Shown: positions 17,181-28,783, counted from the stretch's first letter. The stretch: DNA of 64,000 nt from Orlajensenia leifsoniae (GCF_004570845.1 NZ_SPQZ01000002.1:496001-560000), one strand, 5' to 3'. Notes: generated by a model from the letters alone, not told the origin. Numbers and translations: made by a program.

Positions 17181-18113
17181 TCAGGAGGCGACCGGCGGAT
17201 CGGCCGGGGGAGTGGCCCCGCCCTGTCCTGGGATGAACGCGGAGCTGAAGCCCTTGAGGGCCTCGGTGAACTCGCTCGGGATGATCCAGAGCTTGCTCGC
17301 CTCTCCCTGCGCGATCTGCGGCAGGGTCTGGAGGTACTGGTAGGCCAGCAGCTTCGGATCGGGGTCACCCTCGTGGATGGCCGTGAAAACCGTCCGGATG
17401 GCCTCGGCCTCACCCTGGGCTCGGAGCACAGCGGCCTTGGCATCACCCTCGGCCCGCAGGATCTCGGCCTGGCGAGCACCCTCCGCCGTGAGGATCGCGG
17501 ACTGCTTCGTACCCTCGGCGGTCAGGATGAGTGCACGGCGGTCCCGCTCGGCACGCATCTGCTTCTCCATCGAGTCCTGGATGGAGTGGGGCGGGTCGAT
17601 CGCCTTGAGCTCGACGCGGTTGACGCGGATGCCCCACTTGCCCGTCGCCTCGTCGAGCACGATGCGCAACTGGCCGTTGATGTTGTCGCGGCTGGTGAGT
17701 GCCTCTTCGAGGTTGAGCCCACCGACCACGTTGCGCAGGGTGGTCGTGGTGAGCTGCTCGACGGCGCCCAGGTAGTTCGCGATCTCATACGTCGCGGCGC
17801 GGGCATCCGTCACCTGGAAGTAGACGACGGTGTCGATCGAGACGACGAGGTTGTCCTCGGTGATGACGGGCTGCGGCGGGAACGAGACGACCTGCTCGCG
17901 CAGGTCGACGAGGCGGCGGACCTTGTCGACGAAGGGAACGAGAAGGTTCAACCCCGGCATGAAGGTCTTGTGGTAGCGGCCCAGCCGCTCGACCACGCCG
18001 GCATAGGCCTGCGGGATGATCCGGATGGAGCGGAAGATCACCACCAGCACGAAGACGATGATGACGAGGATGATGACGGCCAACACGATCTGGCCTGTCA
18101 GGGTGTCTGTCAT
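17181..18113 (-). CDS. SPFH/band 7 membrane protein (stomatin-like)
   Basis: A 310-residue protein with one N-terminal transmembrane helix (about residues 8-28), an SPFH domain starting IIPQAYAGVVERLGRYH, and a long Ala/Glu-rich helical region with repeated ILTAEG and ILRAEG units (about 190-250) that should oligomerise. Stomatin-like proteins organise membrane microdomains and commonly pair with NfeD proteins. Its ATG overlaps the stop of the NfeD gene upstream (ATGA), confirming a coupled pair. Confidence 0.92.
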   Translation of the reverse strand: MTDTLTGQIVLAVIILVIIVFVLVVIFRSIRIIPQAYAGVVERLGRYHKTFMPGLNLLVPFVDKVRRLVDLREQVVSFPPQPVITEDNLVVSIDTVVYFQVTDARAATYEIANYLGAVEQLTTTTLRNVVGGLNLEEALTSRDNINGQLRIVLDEATGKWGIRVNRVELKAIDPPHSIQDSMEKQMRAERDRRALILTAEGTKQSAILTAEGARQAEILRAEGDAKAAVLRAQGEAEAIRTVFTAIHEGDPDPKLLAYQYLQTLPQIAQGEASKLWIIPSEFTEALKGFSSAFIPGQGGATPPADPPVAS

Positions 18114-18589
18114 TCGTGCGTCCTTTCAACGGGGACGACGACGGCGGTGGCGCCGTCGATCGCGGTGACGATGACCTGCTCGCCGGCAGCGACGATGCGC
18201 TGCTCGGTCACAGGGGAGAGACGGATGGTCCAGGTCTCGCCGTTGGCGAGTTTGGCCTGCCCGGGGCCGGCGCCCACTCCGATGGAGGCCACGATGGTGG
18301 CGCCCATGCCGATGAGGGCGTCGACGTTGCTGCGAGCAGGATCGCCGCCCTTCTTCAGCGCGCGCAGGAGCGGGGGCCTGATGAAGGCGAGAAGGGCGAC
18401 GGAGACTATGGCGGCGACGATGATCTGGCCCCACCACGGCACGCCGATGAGGCTGGCTGCGAGGCCGCCGAGGCTCCCGAGCGCGATCATCAGGAAGGTG
18501 AGTTCGAGCGTCAACGTCTCGATCGTTCCGAAGATGAGGATGAGCGCCAGCCACACGATCCATGCGTATGCGAAGACTCCGTCGTCCAT
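18110..18589 (-). CDS. NfeD-like membrane protein
   Basis: A 159-residue short NfeD protein: three to four hydrophobic segments in the first 85 residues and a C-terminal OB-fold domain with ANGETWTIRLSP and VIVTAIDGATAVVVP. The ATG at 18589 is preceded by a good ribosome site (AGGGGG), whereas an in-frame ATG 24 bases further upstream has none, so the shorter form was chosen. It is the partner of the overlapping SPFH gene. Confidence 0.88.
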   Translation of the reverse strand: MDDGVFAYAWIVWLALILIFGTIETLTLELTFLMIALGSLGGLAASLIGVPWWGQIIVAAIVSVALLAFIRPPLLRALKKGGDPARSNVDALIGMGATIVASIGVGAGPGQAKLANGETWTIRLSPVTEQRIVAAGEQVIVTAIDGATAVVVPVERTHE

Positions 18590-18725
18590 ATGCGCCCCCT
18601 GTGCGTCGTCCATTCGACGCTATCAGCTGGGGCTGGGCGAATGCCGTTGATTGGTAGTCTCATCCGGGGATGTTGTCGCTGTATCGCGGCATCCGCCGTA
18701 CCGCCTCGACCGCAAGGAGTCACCA

Positions 18726-19493
18726 GTGACCAACCCCATCGCCCCCGGATCGCTCGCCGGCAGGACCGCTGTCGTGACGGGCTCGTCACGCGGCATCGGC
18801 GCAGACACCGTCCGCCTCTTCGCCGCCGCCGGCGCGAACGTCGTCATCAACTTCCGCAACAAGGAGGCCCGGGCGGTCAAGCTCGCCGACGAGATCCGTG
18901 CGGCGGGTGGCCGCGCCATCACCGTCGGAGCGGACCTCACCGATCGAGCATCCGTCGACGGTCTCATGGACCAGGTCGCGGCCGAGTTTGGTGCCATCGA
19001 CATCCTCGTGCTCAACGCATCGGGAGGCATGGAGTCCGGCATGGCCGCCGACTACGCCATGACCCTCAACCGCGACGCCCAGGTCGGTGTCCTCGACTCC
19101 GCCCTCCCGCACCTCGGAGCCGGCAGCCGCGTGGTCTTCGTCACGAGCCACCAGGCGCACTTCATCCGCACGACCGAGACGATGCCGGAGTACGTGCCGG
19201 TGGCGCTCAGCAAGCGCGCAGGCGAGGATGCGCTCCGCGCGCGCATTCCCGAGCTCACGGCAGCCGGGATCGACTTCGTCGTCGTGTCCGGCGACATGAT
19301 CGAGGGCACCATCACGGCGACACTGCTCGAGCGGGCCAACCCCGGCGCGATCTCGTCCCGCAAGGAGTCGGCCGGCAAGCTCTACAACGTGGGCGAGTTC
19401 GCCGCAGAGGTCGCGGCCGCCGCCGTCGAGCCGATCCCGGCCGACAACACGCGTTACGTCGGTGACACGAGCGACTTCGCACCGGAGGCCTGA
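18726..19493 (+). CDS. Atypical short-chain dehydrogenase/reductase
   Basis: A 255-residue SDR-fold protein. The cofactor motif TGSSRGIG and NFRNKEA fit NADP(H) binding. However, the NNAG motif reads NASG, and the YxxxK position reads VALSK: the catalytic Tyr is not four residues before the Lys (the nearest Tyr is seven before it, in EYVPVALSK). It may be catalytically altered or use another residue. The GTG start is supported by AAGGAG at 18714-18719. It stands alone between the NfeD gene and a strong terminator. Confidence 0.8.
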   Translation: MTNPIAPGSLAGRTAVVTGSSRGIGADTVRLFAAAGANVVINFRNKEARAVKLADEIRAAGGRAITVGADLTDRASVDGLMDQVAAEFGAIDILVLNASGGMESGMAADYAMTLNRDAQVGVLDSALPHLGAGSRVVFVTSHQAHFIRTTETMPEYVPVALSKRAGEDALRARIPELTAAGIDFVVVSGDMIEGTITATLLERANPGAISSRKESAGKLYNVGEFAAEVAAAAVEPIPADNTRYVGDTSDFAPEA

Positions 19494-19528
19494 GCGGCAG
19501 CATCCGCTCGACCCGCGATGCGTGCGGA

Positions 19529-19571
19529 CATGGAGAAGGCCCCCGTCCGACGGACGGGGGCCTTCTCCATG
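19529..19571. terminator. Strong bidirectional terminator, 21-bp perfect inverted repeat
   Basis: Bases 19529-19549 and 19551-19571 are perfect inverted repeats around a single central base, with GAAGGCCCCCGTCC as the core. In RNA the closing bases must open into a small loop. It lies between the convergent SDR and DUF308 genes. Confidence 0.85.
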
Positions 19572-19577
19572 GGAGGC

Positions 19578-20159
19578 CTAGGCGGCGGAGGCGTTCCGCC
19601 CGAAGGTGAAGGCCTGCACGAGCTGGACGAGTCCGGCGATCACGAGGAAGATTCCGCCGATGATCAGGAGCACGCCGACGGTTGCCGTCGGCAGGAACAG
19701 CACCACGACACCGGCGATGATGCTGATGACGCCGAAGACGATGCCCGGCCACCGCGAGCCGTCGGACGCCGACTCGACCAGGGCTGCCACGCCCTCGATG
19801 ATCCAGGCGATACCGATGATGATTCCGAGCAGCGCCACGGTCGACTCGAGGTTGCGCAGCGCGAAGATGCCGGCGATCACGAGCAGCAGGCCGAGGAGGA
19901 TGCTGAGGACCCGCGAGCCTCCTGAGATGCCCCGCGAGAAGATGCCCTTCGCCAGGCGCACGATTCCGATGATGAGGAAATACAGGCCGAAGAGGATCGC
20001 CAGCAGGCCGGCCGTCTTGTCGGGCCAGACCAGGACGAGGATTCCCAGCACGAGGGCGACGACGGCGCTGATGCCGAGAGCGACCCTGATGCCGTTGACT
20101 TCGGACTTGCTGAGGCTCTTGGGATCGATCTGGAAACCCAATGCGGTGATATCGGACAT
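19578..20159 (-). CDS. DUF308/HdeD-family membrane protein
   Basis: A 193-residue protein with six hydrophobic helices arranged as three pairs, the pattern of the DUF308 (HdeD-like) family. In enterobacteria HdeD contributes to acid resistance; the role in actinobacteria is unknown. Motifs such as LLAILFGLYFLIIGIVRL and IIIGIAWIIEGVAAL match family positions. The start ATG follows AAGGAGTGTC on the reverse strand. It is flanked by the strong terminator and by a 142-base gap to the GH3 gene in which I see nothing else. Confidence 0.88.
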   Translation of the reverse strand: MSDITALGFQIDPKSLSKSEVNGIRVALGISAVVALVLGILVLVWPDKTAGLLAILFGLYFLIIGIVRLAKGIFSRGISGGSRVLSILLGLLLVIAGIFALRNLESTVALLGIIIGIAWIIEGVAALVESASDGSRWPGIVFGVISIIAGVVVLFLPTATVGVLLIIGGIFLVIAGLVQLVQAFTFGRNASAA

Positions 20160-20301
20160 GACACTCCTTCAGGGAAATCTGTTGATCCCGATTGTGGCGT
20201 ACATTCGGCAGATTCTCAGGAATGAGACGGCCGGTGTCGCGAACCGGCGCGGTCGACCGCGCGATCGGCGCCCGGGTGGGGGCCGACCGCACGATGCCGC
20301 G

Positions 20302-23300
20302 TCAGCCGATCGTGCCGCCGCTGAAGTCGTCGAACACGGCGCGGGTGGCCGCGAGCGACCAGATGCCGACGTGGCCGCCCTTGGCGGTGAAGTAGGCGCG
20401 ATCGGCTGGGCCCAGCCTCGTTGTGCCGAGGACGTCGCCATCTCGCAGCACCGCGACCGAGCCGTCGGCGAGCACCCGCGCCGTGAGCACGGCGCCATCG
20501 GAGTAGGCCGCCGGGATGGCGGGGTAGCTGGTTCCGACCAGGAAGCCGCGCTGGGTGGCCACCCTCACGACCTTGGCCCTAGCGTCGTACGTGACGATGA
20601 CCCCGGTCGTGAGCGTCCTGCCGGGTTGCGCTTTGAGCACGAGTCCCTGGGCGCGGCTGGTCGGGTCGACCTTCGTGAGGGTGACGGATGCCTCCTGGCT
20701 GGTCCCGAACGCCTCCTTCCAGATCAGCGGTCCACCGAGCTGCAGGTCGAGGGCGTGGTTCTTCACCCGGTAGAGCAGGGTGCTCGTGGCTCCACTCCAG
20801 TTCGCTCCAACCCTGCCGTCTGCACGGTCGAAGTCGTCGAGCACGACCTGCGGCGGCGTCGGCACGAGGCCGAGCACCGCGGCGAGCAGTTCCACCGCTC
20901 GCACGGGGTCGCCGGTGATGAGCGCGTGCTCTGCATCCGCTGTGAGGGCGGAGGAGCCGTCCACCGCGCTGCCGTCGACGACCGCCGCCTGTGCGAGGTC
21001 GCGCACCACGGAGGCGAGCGTGTCGGCGGTGGCGAGCGCACTCGCGTCGGTTCCGGGCACCAGCGCCACGGCATCCGCCACCAGATCGATCGCGGCCTGG
21101 GCGTCGCTCACGGTGCCGTCCGCCGTCCAGATCGGAGCAGCGACGATGCCGTCGACCGCCGTCTTGACGGCACCGGCCTCGAGTGAGCCCGCGAGCTCGG
21201 TCACCCTGTCGCGGGGAGCGTCGGTGCGCACCCCCCAGCCGTAGGCGAACAGCGGCTCGTAGCTCGCGTCGCCCACATTGATCGGAACCTGCTCTGCTGT
21301 CGCGGGCCAGGTCACGGGAAGGCGGCCGGTGAACGGCTCGGCGCCGAACAGCACGTCGGCCACGCCTGCGCCCTCGGATCCCGGCAGGAACGATGCGACG
21401 AGACCGTCGATCTCGGGCAGCTGGTCGGCGACCAACTGCGTGCGTCCCGCAACGACGAGGACCACGCAGTCCATGGCGGCGCAGACCCTGTCGATCGCCG
21501 TGGTGTCCGCCGCGGAGAGCGAGAGGCTCTTGCCGTTGTTGCCCACGTCGCCCTGTCCTTCGGCGTACGGGGCCTCACCGACGACGACGACGCCGGTGTC
21601 GGCGCCGTCCATCGGAGCCGAGGCGTCCTTGCTGAAGGTGGCGTCGGCGTCGACCTCTCGGATGCCCTCGAGAATGCTGGTTCCGGTGGTGATGTCGCCG
21701 GAGCCGCCCTGCCACGAGATCGTCCAGCCGCCCATCTGGTGGCCGAGGTCGTCGGCATTGGATCCGGCGACGTAGAGCGAGTCGGATGCCGCCAGCGGGA
21801 GGACTCCGTCGTTCTTCAGCAGCACCTGGCTCTGGGCGACGGCCGTGCGGGCGATGGCGCGGTGCTCGGCCCCGCCGAAGGCGTCCTGCTCACTGCGATC
21901 GGTGATCGCGTCCTCGAACAGGCCGAGCGCGAACTTCTGCTCGAGGATGCGCGTGACGGCGTCGTCGACCCGGCTCTGCGCGATGGTGCCCGCGGTGACG
22001 GCGTCGGTCACGCTCGTGATGAAGGCGCCGAAGTTGTACGGCGCCATGGCCATGTCGAGTCCGGAGTTCACCGAGCGAGCGACCTTGTCGGCGTAGGTGC
22101 CGCCCGGGAGCTTGTCGATTCCCTCCCAGTCGCTGATGAGGAAGCCGTCGAAGCCGAGGTCGCCCTTCAGGACATCGGTGTTCAACAGGGTGTTCTCGTG
22201 CATGCGGACGTCTCCGTCTCCGAGATCGACGCCGGAGTACGACGGCATGATGGTGCCGACTCCCGCGTCGATGGCCGGGATGTAGGGATCGACGTGCAGT
22301 GTCTCGAAGTCCTCGAGGGAATCCGCGACGGTGAGGCCCTGGTCGATCGGATATCCCGTGCCGGCCTTCGAGGCGTCATAGAGCGTGCCACCGTCTCCCG
22401 CCCAGTGCTTGGCCGTGGCCAGCACCTTGTCGGGGCCGCTGAGGTCGCTCGGATCGTCACCCTGAAGCCCCACGACGTTGGCCTCGGCGAAGGAGCGCAC
22501 GAGCGCGGGATCCTCGCTGAAGGACTCGTAGCTGCGTCCCCACCGCTCGTCGCGCGTGACGCAGAGGCACGGGGCGAAGGCCCAGTTGACGCCGGTGGTC
22601 TTGGTCTCGCTCGCCGTGGCCTCGGCGATCTGCTGCACGAGCTCAGGATCGCGAGTGGCGCCCAGCCCGGTGTTGTGGGGGAAGATCGTGGCGTCGAGCA
22701 CGTTGCTGTGGCCGTGCACGGCATCGGCTCCGTAGACCAGCGGGATCTGCAACGGCGTCGAGAGCGCCTGGCGCTGGTAGCCGTCGATCATGTCGGCCCA
22801 CGCCTCGGGTGTGTTCGCCTGGGGAGTCGAGCCGCCGCCCGACAGCACCGACCCCAGGCCGAGGTCGGCGATCTGCTGAGGCGAGCTGAGGCCCAGGCGC
22901 TCGGCCTGCGCCATCTGCCCGACCTTCTCGGCCTGGCTCATGCGTCCGATCAGGTCGGCGACCCGCTCGTCGACGGGCAGCGTCTCGTCGAGGTAGGGGA
23001 GGCCGTGGGCGTTGATGACGACGCGAGGGGCGGCATCCGGCAGGCTGGCGTCGTTCGATTCGAGGGTGATCGGGATGCTGCGGGCCTCGTCGGCCCCGTC
23101 GGTGGCAACGGTCTGAACGGAGATGCTCTGGACGGCTCCGGACTCGCTTCCGGTGGGGAAGGTGAGTTCGCCGGTGAACGGCACGTAGTCGGTGTCGGCC
23201 TCGGCCGAGCCGTCTCCGCTGGAGTACTGCACGGTCACCGGAGCAGCCAGGGGCTCGCCCGAGGTCGTGGTCACCGTGATGCCGACCTCGGCCGCGTCGC

Positions 23301-25350
23301 CGGCGTCGACGAGGTAGACGTCCTGGGTGGCCGAGACGCCGACCGTCGCCGCGGCGACAGGGGTGCCGTAGAGCTGCACGTCGTCGATGGCCCACGGGGT
23401 GCTCGTGGGCTTGCCCGGCGTGAAGGTGGGAGCGAAGCCCCAGGCGCTCGTCAGGTCGAGCGTGCCGTTCTGCGTCTCGGCGCTTCCGGGCTGGTAGCCA
23501 CCGATCGAGAAGCTGGAGAACGGCAGCTCGACGAGCTTCCAGCGACTGGTCGAGCTGCCCCAGTTGTCCTTGAACGTCGTCGCCCACAGCTCCGAGTGCT
23601 CGCCGTCGGGTCCGCCGTCCTTGAGCTCCACCTTGATGTCGTCACCGGCTGTGGGGGAGGCGGGGTTGCTGGGCTGGGAGGCGTACCACCAGAACCTGAT
23701 GCCCTCGAAGGAGCTCCAGTCCTGAGACGCCGCGAGGTTGTCGCTGAAGCCGCCGTAGCCTCCTGACGGGATGAGGTAGTCGCCGGCGAGCACCCTGTTG
23801 TCGGGCACGTCGCCGCGTTCCCGGGCCTCGACGCCGAGGGTCGTGAGACCCTCTTCGGAGCCCCAGGTGAAGAAGCCGACGGGATTGGCCGAGGTGCTGA
23901 TGGGTACCTCGCCCTGGAAGTCCTCGAGGGTGAAGACCCGCTCGAACACGGCGAAGTCGTCGAAGGCCCATTCGCCGGCTCCGAGTCCGGTGAGGGTGAC
24001 GGCGAAGCCCGTCGATGCCGACGGATCGAACCGTGCCGGGTCGTCGGGGCTGCCCTTCACCCGGAGCTCGGAGAACAGCACGCTGATCTCGCGCCACCCG
24101 GCGGTGTCGTCGACGACGCTCCGGTCGAAGAGCTTGCCGCCGCTCTTCAGCTCGTAGGAGAGGGTGCCACCGTCGCCGGTTCCGCGGAACCGGAAGCTGA
24201 AACCGTCGGATGCCGACCAGTCTGTTGCGCCGGTGTCGTTGGAGAAACCGAACCAGTCGGACGCGGTCGGCTCGGCTCCCACCGTGGCGGTGAGCACGTC
24301 GTTGTCGGCTGCGGAGCCCGGCACTGCGGCATCCGGAGCCGTCGCCAGCACGGGCTTGACGGCATCCGTGCTGGCCCAGGTGAAGATGCCCGCCGGCACG
24401 CCGTCCTCGAAGTCGTGGATGACCGTGACGGCGCCGTCGTTCGGGAGCTGCCCGGTCGGGGTGATGGTCACTGTCGCCGTCGACCGGATGCCGAGAGTGA
24501 TGCCGGCGCTCGGCTCGGAGAGCGCGAGCTCGAACGCTGCGACGGGCGCGAGGGCGCCGCGCGAGACGGTGGGTACAGTCACCGTGGCGCTCGTCTCGCC
24601 GGCGGGGAAGGTGACGACCTGGTCGACGGCCGTGTAGTTGGTCCCTGCGACGGCCGTGCCGTCGGTGCTCACGACCCGCACGGTCTGGTCCGTGGTCGCC
24701 GGGTTGCTGAGTCCGATCGTGGCGACAGCGTCGGTTCCCGCCCCGATGCGCACCGTGGGGGAGAGGAAGCCGACGGTCGGCACGGCGAGGGTGCCGTTGA
24801 CGGCGAAGGTGAAGACCGAGTAGCCGTAGTAGTGCGGGCCGGCGGGATCCCAGGTGAACGCCACCCGCTCGAGCATGGCCAGGCGCACGTAGCGGGCCTG
24901 CACCGGAGCGTCGAAGACGATGCCCTCGGTTCCCCCGGCGCTGGCGGGCTGGGTCGCCGCGACGCTCCAGCTTGCGGCGTCTTCAGGGGCGGACGTCGCC
25001 GTGAGGACCTCGTAGGACGCCGCGTAGGCAGCCTCCCAGGTGATCGAGACGCCGGTCACCGTGGCGACGGCGCCCAGGTCGGATGTGAGCGATGCGGTGA
25101 ACTCCGACGTGTCGTCCGGGCCGTTGCCGCTGGCCCAGCGGGTCGTCGCGTCGCCGTCGATGGCGTTCTCGGCCGGGAAGTTCCCGTCTGCGTCGTTCTG
25201 GGCAGCGGATGCCGTGATCGTGCCGAATCGGGCGAGATCGGGCTCAGCGGCACTGGCGGGCCCTGCGGCGACGAGACCGGAGAGGATGAGGGCGAGGCCG
25301 GCGGCCCCTCCGACGACAGAACGCACAGATCGCGCAGACCGAAGCGACAC
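20302..25350 (-). CDS. Secreted multidomain GH3 exo-beta-glucosidase
   Basis: A 1682-residue secreted enzyme. Domains in order: signal peptide (1-35), F5/8-type (discoidin-like) module (36-186), Calx-beta repeat (192-296), two carbohydrate-binding modules (309-470 and 474-662), second Calx-beta (668-780), GH3 N-terminal barrel (785-1090), GH3 C-terminal domain (1170-1376), a helical linker (1377-1500) and a lectin-like beta-sandwich (1505-1682). The nucleophile is Asp1074 in LISDWEG; KHWAGDGGT marks the -1 subsite; an acid/base Glu is likely in VVGEAPYAEGQ. The catalytic core resembles ExoI/ExoP exo-1,3/1,4-beta-glucanases. GTG start with AAGGAG. Domain boundaries are estimates. No anchor motif is visible. 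Confidence 0.92.
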   Translation of the reverse strand: MSLRSARSVRSVVGGAAGLALILSGLVAAGPASAAEPDLARFGTITASAAQNDADGNFPAENAIDGDATTRWASGNGPDDTSEFTASLTSDLGAVATVTGVSITWEAAYAASYEVLTATSAPEDAASWSVAATQPASAGGTEGIVFDAPVQARYVRLAMLERVAFTWDPAGPHYYGYSVFTFAVNGTLAVPTVGFLSPTVRIGAGTDAVATIGLSNPATTDQTVRVVSTDGTAVAGTNYTAVDQVVTFPAGETSATVTVPTVSRGALAPVAAFELALSEPSAGITLGIRSTATVTITPTGQLPNDGAVTVIHDFEDGVPAGIFTWASTDAVKPVLATAPDAAVPGSAADNDVLTATVGAEPTASDWFGFSNDTGATDWSASDGFSFRFRGTGDGGTLSYELKSGGKLFDRSVVDDTAGWREISVLFSELRVKGSPDDPARFDPSASTGFAVTLTGLGAGEWAFDDFAVFERVFTLEDFQGEVPISTSANPVGFFTWGSEEGLTTLGVEARERGDVPDNRVLAGDYLIPSGGYGGFSDNLAASQDWSSFEGIRFWWYASQPSNPASPTAGDDIKVELKDGGPDGEHSELWATTFKDNWGSSTSRWKLVELPFSSFSIGGYQPGSAETQNGTLDLTSAWGFAPTFTPGKPTSTPWAIDDVQLYGTPVAAATVGVSATQDVYLVDAGDAAEVGITVTTTSGEPLAAPVTVQYSSGDGSAEADTDYVPFTGELTFPTGSESGAVQSISVQTVATDGADEARSIPITLESNDASLPDAAPRVVINAHGLPYLDETLPVDERVADLIGRMSQAEKVGQMAQAERLGLSSPQQIADLGLGSVLSGGGSTPQANTPEAWADMIDGYQRQALSTPLQIPLVYGADAVHGHSNVLDATIFPHNTGLGATRDPELVQQIAEATASETKTTGVNWAFAPCLCVTRDERWGRSYESFSEDPALVRSFAEANVVGLQGDDPSDLSGPDKVLATAKHWAGDGGTLYDASKAGTGYPIDQGLTVADSLEDFETLHVDPYIPAIDAGVGTIMPSYSGVDLGDGDVRMHENTLLNTDVLKGDLGFDGFLISDWEGIDKLPGGTYADKVARSVNSGLDMAMAPYNFGAFITSVTDAVTAGTIAQSRVDDAVTRILEQKFALGLFEDAITDRSEQDAFGGAEHRAIARTAVAQSQVLLKNDGVLPLAASDSLYVAGSNADDLGHQMGGWTISWQGGSGDITTGTSILEGIREVDADATFSKDASAPMDGADTGVVVVGEAPYAEGQGDVGNNGKSLSLSAADTTAIDRVCAAMDCVVLVVAGRTQLVADQLPEIDGLVASFLPGSEGAGVADVLFGAEPFTGRLPVTWPATAEQVPINVGDASYEPLFAYGWGVRTDAPRDRVTELAGSLEAGAVKTAVDGIVAAPIWTADGTVSDAQAAIDLVADAVALVPGTDASALATADTLASVVRDLAQAAVVDGSAVDGSSALTADAEHALITGDPVRAVELLAAVLGLVPTPPQVVLDDFDRADGRVGANWSGATSTLLYRVKNHALDLQLGGPLIWKEAFGTSQEASVTLTKVDPTSRAQGLVLKAQPGRTLTTGVIVTYDARAKVVRVATQRGFLVGTSYPAIPAAYSDGAVLTARVLADGSVAVLRDGDVLGTTRLGPADRAYFTAKGGHVGIWSLAATRAVFDDFSGGTIG

Positions 25351-25441
25351 GGTTACTCCTTCGTAACGTGAGTGCCGTCGCGCCGACCGAAGGGACGAGA
25401 CGCCAGATCGCGGGATCCCGAATCAGCCCCCGCCGAGTCCG

Positions 25442-25471
25442 ATCCTAGGGGGACGGATGTCACCCGGTCGA
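25442..25471 (-). promoter_or_regulatory. Candidate promoter of the GH3 gene
   Basis: On the reverse strand TCGACC (25471-25466) and TAGGAT (25447-25442) are spaced by 18 bases, giving a plausible sigma-70-type promoter about 90 bases upstream of the GH3 start. The 385-base gap 25351-25735 holds this promoter, the LacI-type operator and the leader of the UvrA-like gene, but no convincing additional gene. Confidence 0.4.
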
Positions 25472-25540
25472 GGGGTGCGCGCGTATTCGCTTCGCTTCCG
25501 TTCGGGGTACAGCGTGGAGGCCAGCCGAGGTCGGTCGGCG

Positions 25541-25554
25541 TGAGAGCGCTCTCA
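25541..25554. promoter_or_regulatory. LacI/CebR-type operator TGAGAGCGCTCTCA
   Basis: A perfect 14-base palindrome in the divergent intergenic region. It matches the form of operators for LacI-family sugar repressors such as CebR of Streptomyces (TGGGAGCGCTCCCA), differing at the outer bases. The obvious target is the GH3 glucosidase gene on the left, which would then be induced by cello- or laminari-oligosaccharides. The site lies about 70 bases upstream of the proposed -35 element, so another promoter may exist closer to it. No LacI-family regulator gene is in the window. Confidence 0.7.
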
Positions 25555-25735
25555 GTTCCGCGATCCGGTGCGGTCGTCGGGGGAGTGGCGACCAGAAGCG
25601 CCTCTCGGGCGGGGTACGTCGAGCAGCTTGGCTACCCGTGGGGCCGGCCCGGTCGACGCCGACGCGCCGGGGGAGCGTCGTCCGTCACCGGTAATCTGAT
25701 CGGCGACGTCGCCCGCCCCGACAGATGGAGACACC

Positions 25736-28111
<2,376 letters not shown>

Positions 28112-28199
28112 GCGTCGTCGATCGAGCAGATTCCGAGAAGGCTTCTCCTCAGTCGCGGGCTAGTGTCGTTCACAGGAAACGTTCAGAAAAGGAGTCGTC

Positions 28200-28643
28200 A
28201 TGGCTGAAGCAGCCAAGTCAGCATCGAAGAGCACGAAGTCGGGTTTCACGTCCGAGGAGCGTGCAGCCATGCGTGAGCGAGCCAAGGAGCTCAAGGCTTC
28301 GGCGAACCGCGAGGAGGCCACTAAGGCTGTCCTGGAGGCGATCGCCGAGATGCCCGACGAGGAACGCGTCGTTGCGGAACGTCTTCACGCCGTCGTGACG
28401 GCCGCGGCACCGGAGCTCGACCCGAGGCTCTGGTACGGGCAGCCGGCCTACGCGAAGGACGGCGCCATCGTCTGCTTCTTCCAGAACCCGTCGAAGTTCA
28501 AGACGCGGTACACGACGCTCGGGTTCAATGATTCGGCCCGCCTCGACGACGGCACCATGTGGCCGACGTCGTTCGCCATCACGTCACTGACGGCAGCATC
28601 GGAGAAGGCCATCACGGCGCTCGTGAAGAAAGCCGTCAGCTGA
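28200..28643 (+). CDS. DUF1801-family protein
   Basis: A 147-residue cytosolic protein. The N-terminal 50 residues are Lys/Ala-rich and probably disordered or helical; the rest is a DUF1801 (YdhG-like) domain with LWYGQPAYAKDGAIVCFF and the C-terminal helix EKAITALVKKAV. Some relatives are annotated as iron chaperones, but function is not established. Strong ribosome site AAAGGAG before the ATG. It follows the UvrA-like gene by 88 bases and has its own possible -10 (TAGTGT). Confidence 0.8.
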   Translation: MAEAAKSASKSTKSGFTSEERAAMRERAKELKASANREEATKAVLEAIAEMPDEERVVAERLHAVVTAAAPELDPRLWYGQPAYAKDGAIVCFFQNPSKFKTRYTTLGFNDSARLDDGTMWPTSFAITSLTAASEKAITALVKKAVS

Positions 28644-28701
28644 GTTCTGGCGGTTCTGCCGGCCGCGGGCCGATCTTCCCGCCACTCCTGGTATGTGTCC
28701 G

Positions 28702-28715
28702 ATAATGCACATTAT
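28702..28715. promoter_or_regulatory. AT-rich palindrome upstream of the DUF3253 gene
   Basis: ATAATG-CA-CATTAT forms a 6-2-6 inverted repeat in an unusually AT-rich patch (28690-28750) that also contains TAATAT. This is the only gap before the DUF3253 gene at 28784 and could be an operator or promoter region; no regulator is assigned. Confidence 0.35.
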
Positions 28716-28783
28716 GACAAGTAATATCCAATCACGGTTGTGCAATACCCCCATGCGTCCGCGGAAGGGACGAAACTGGCAAC

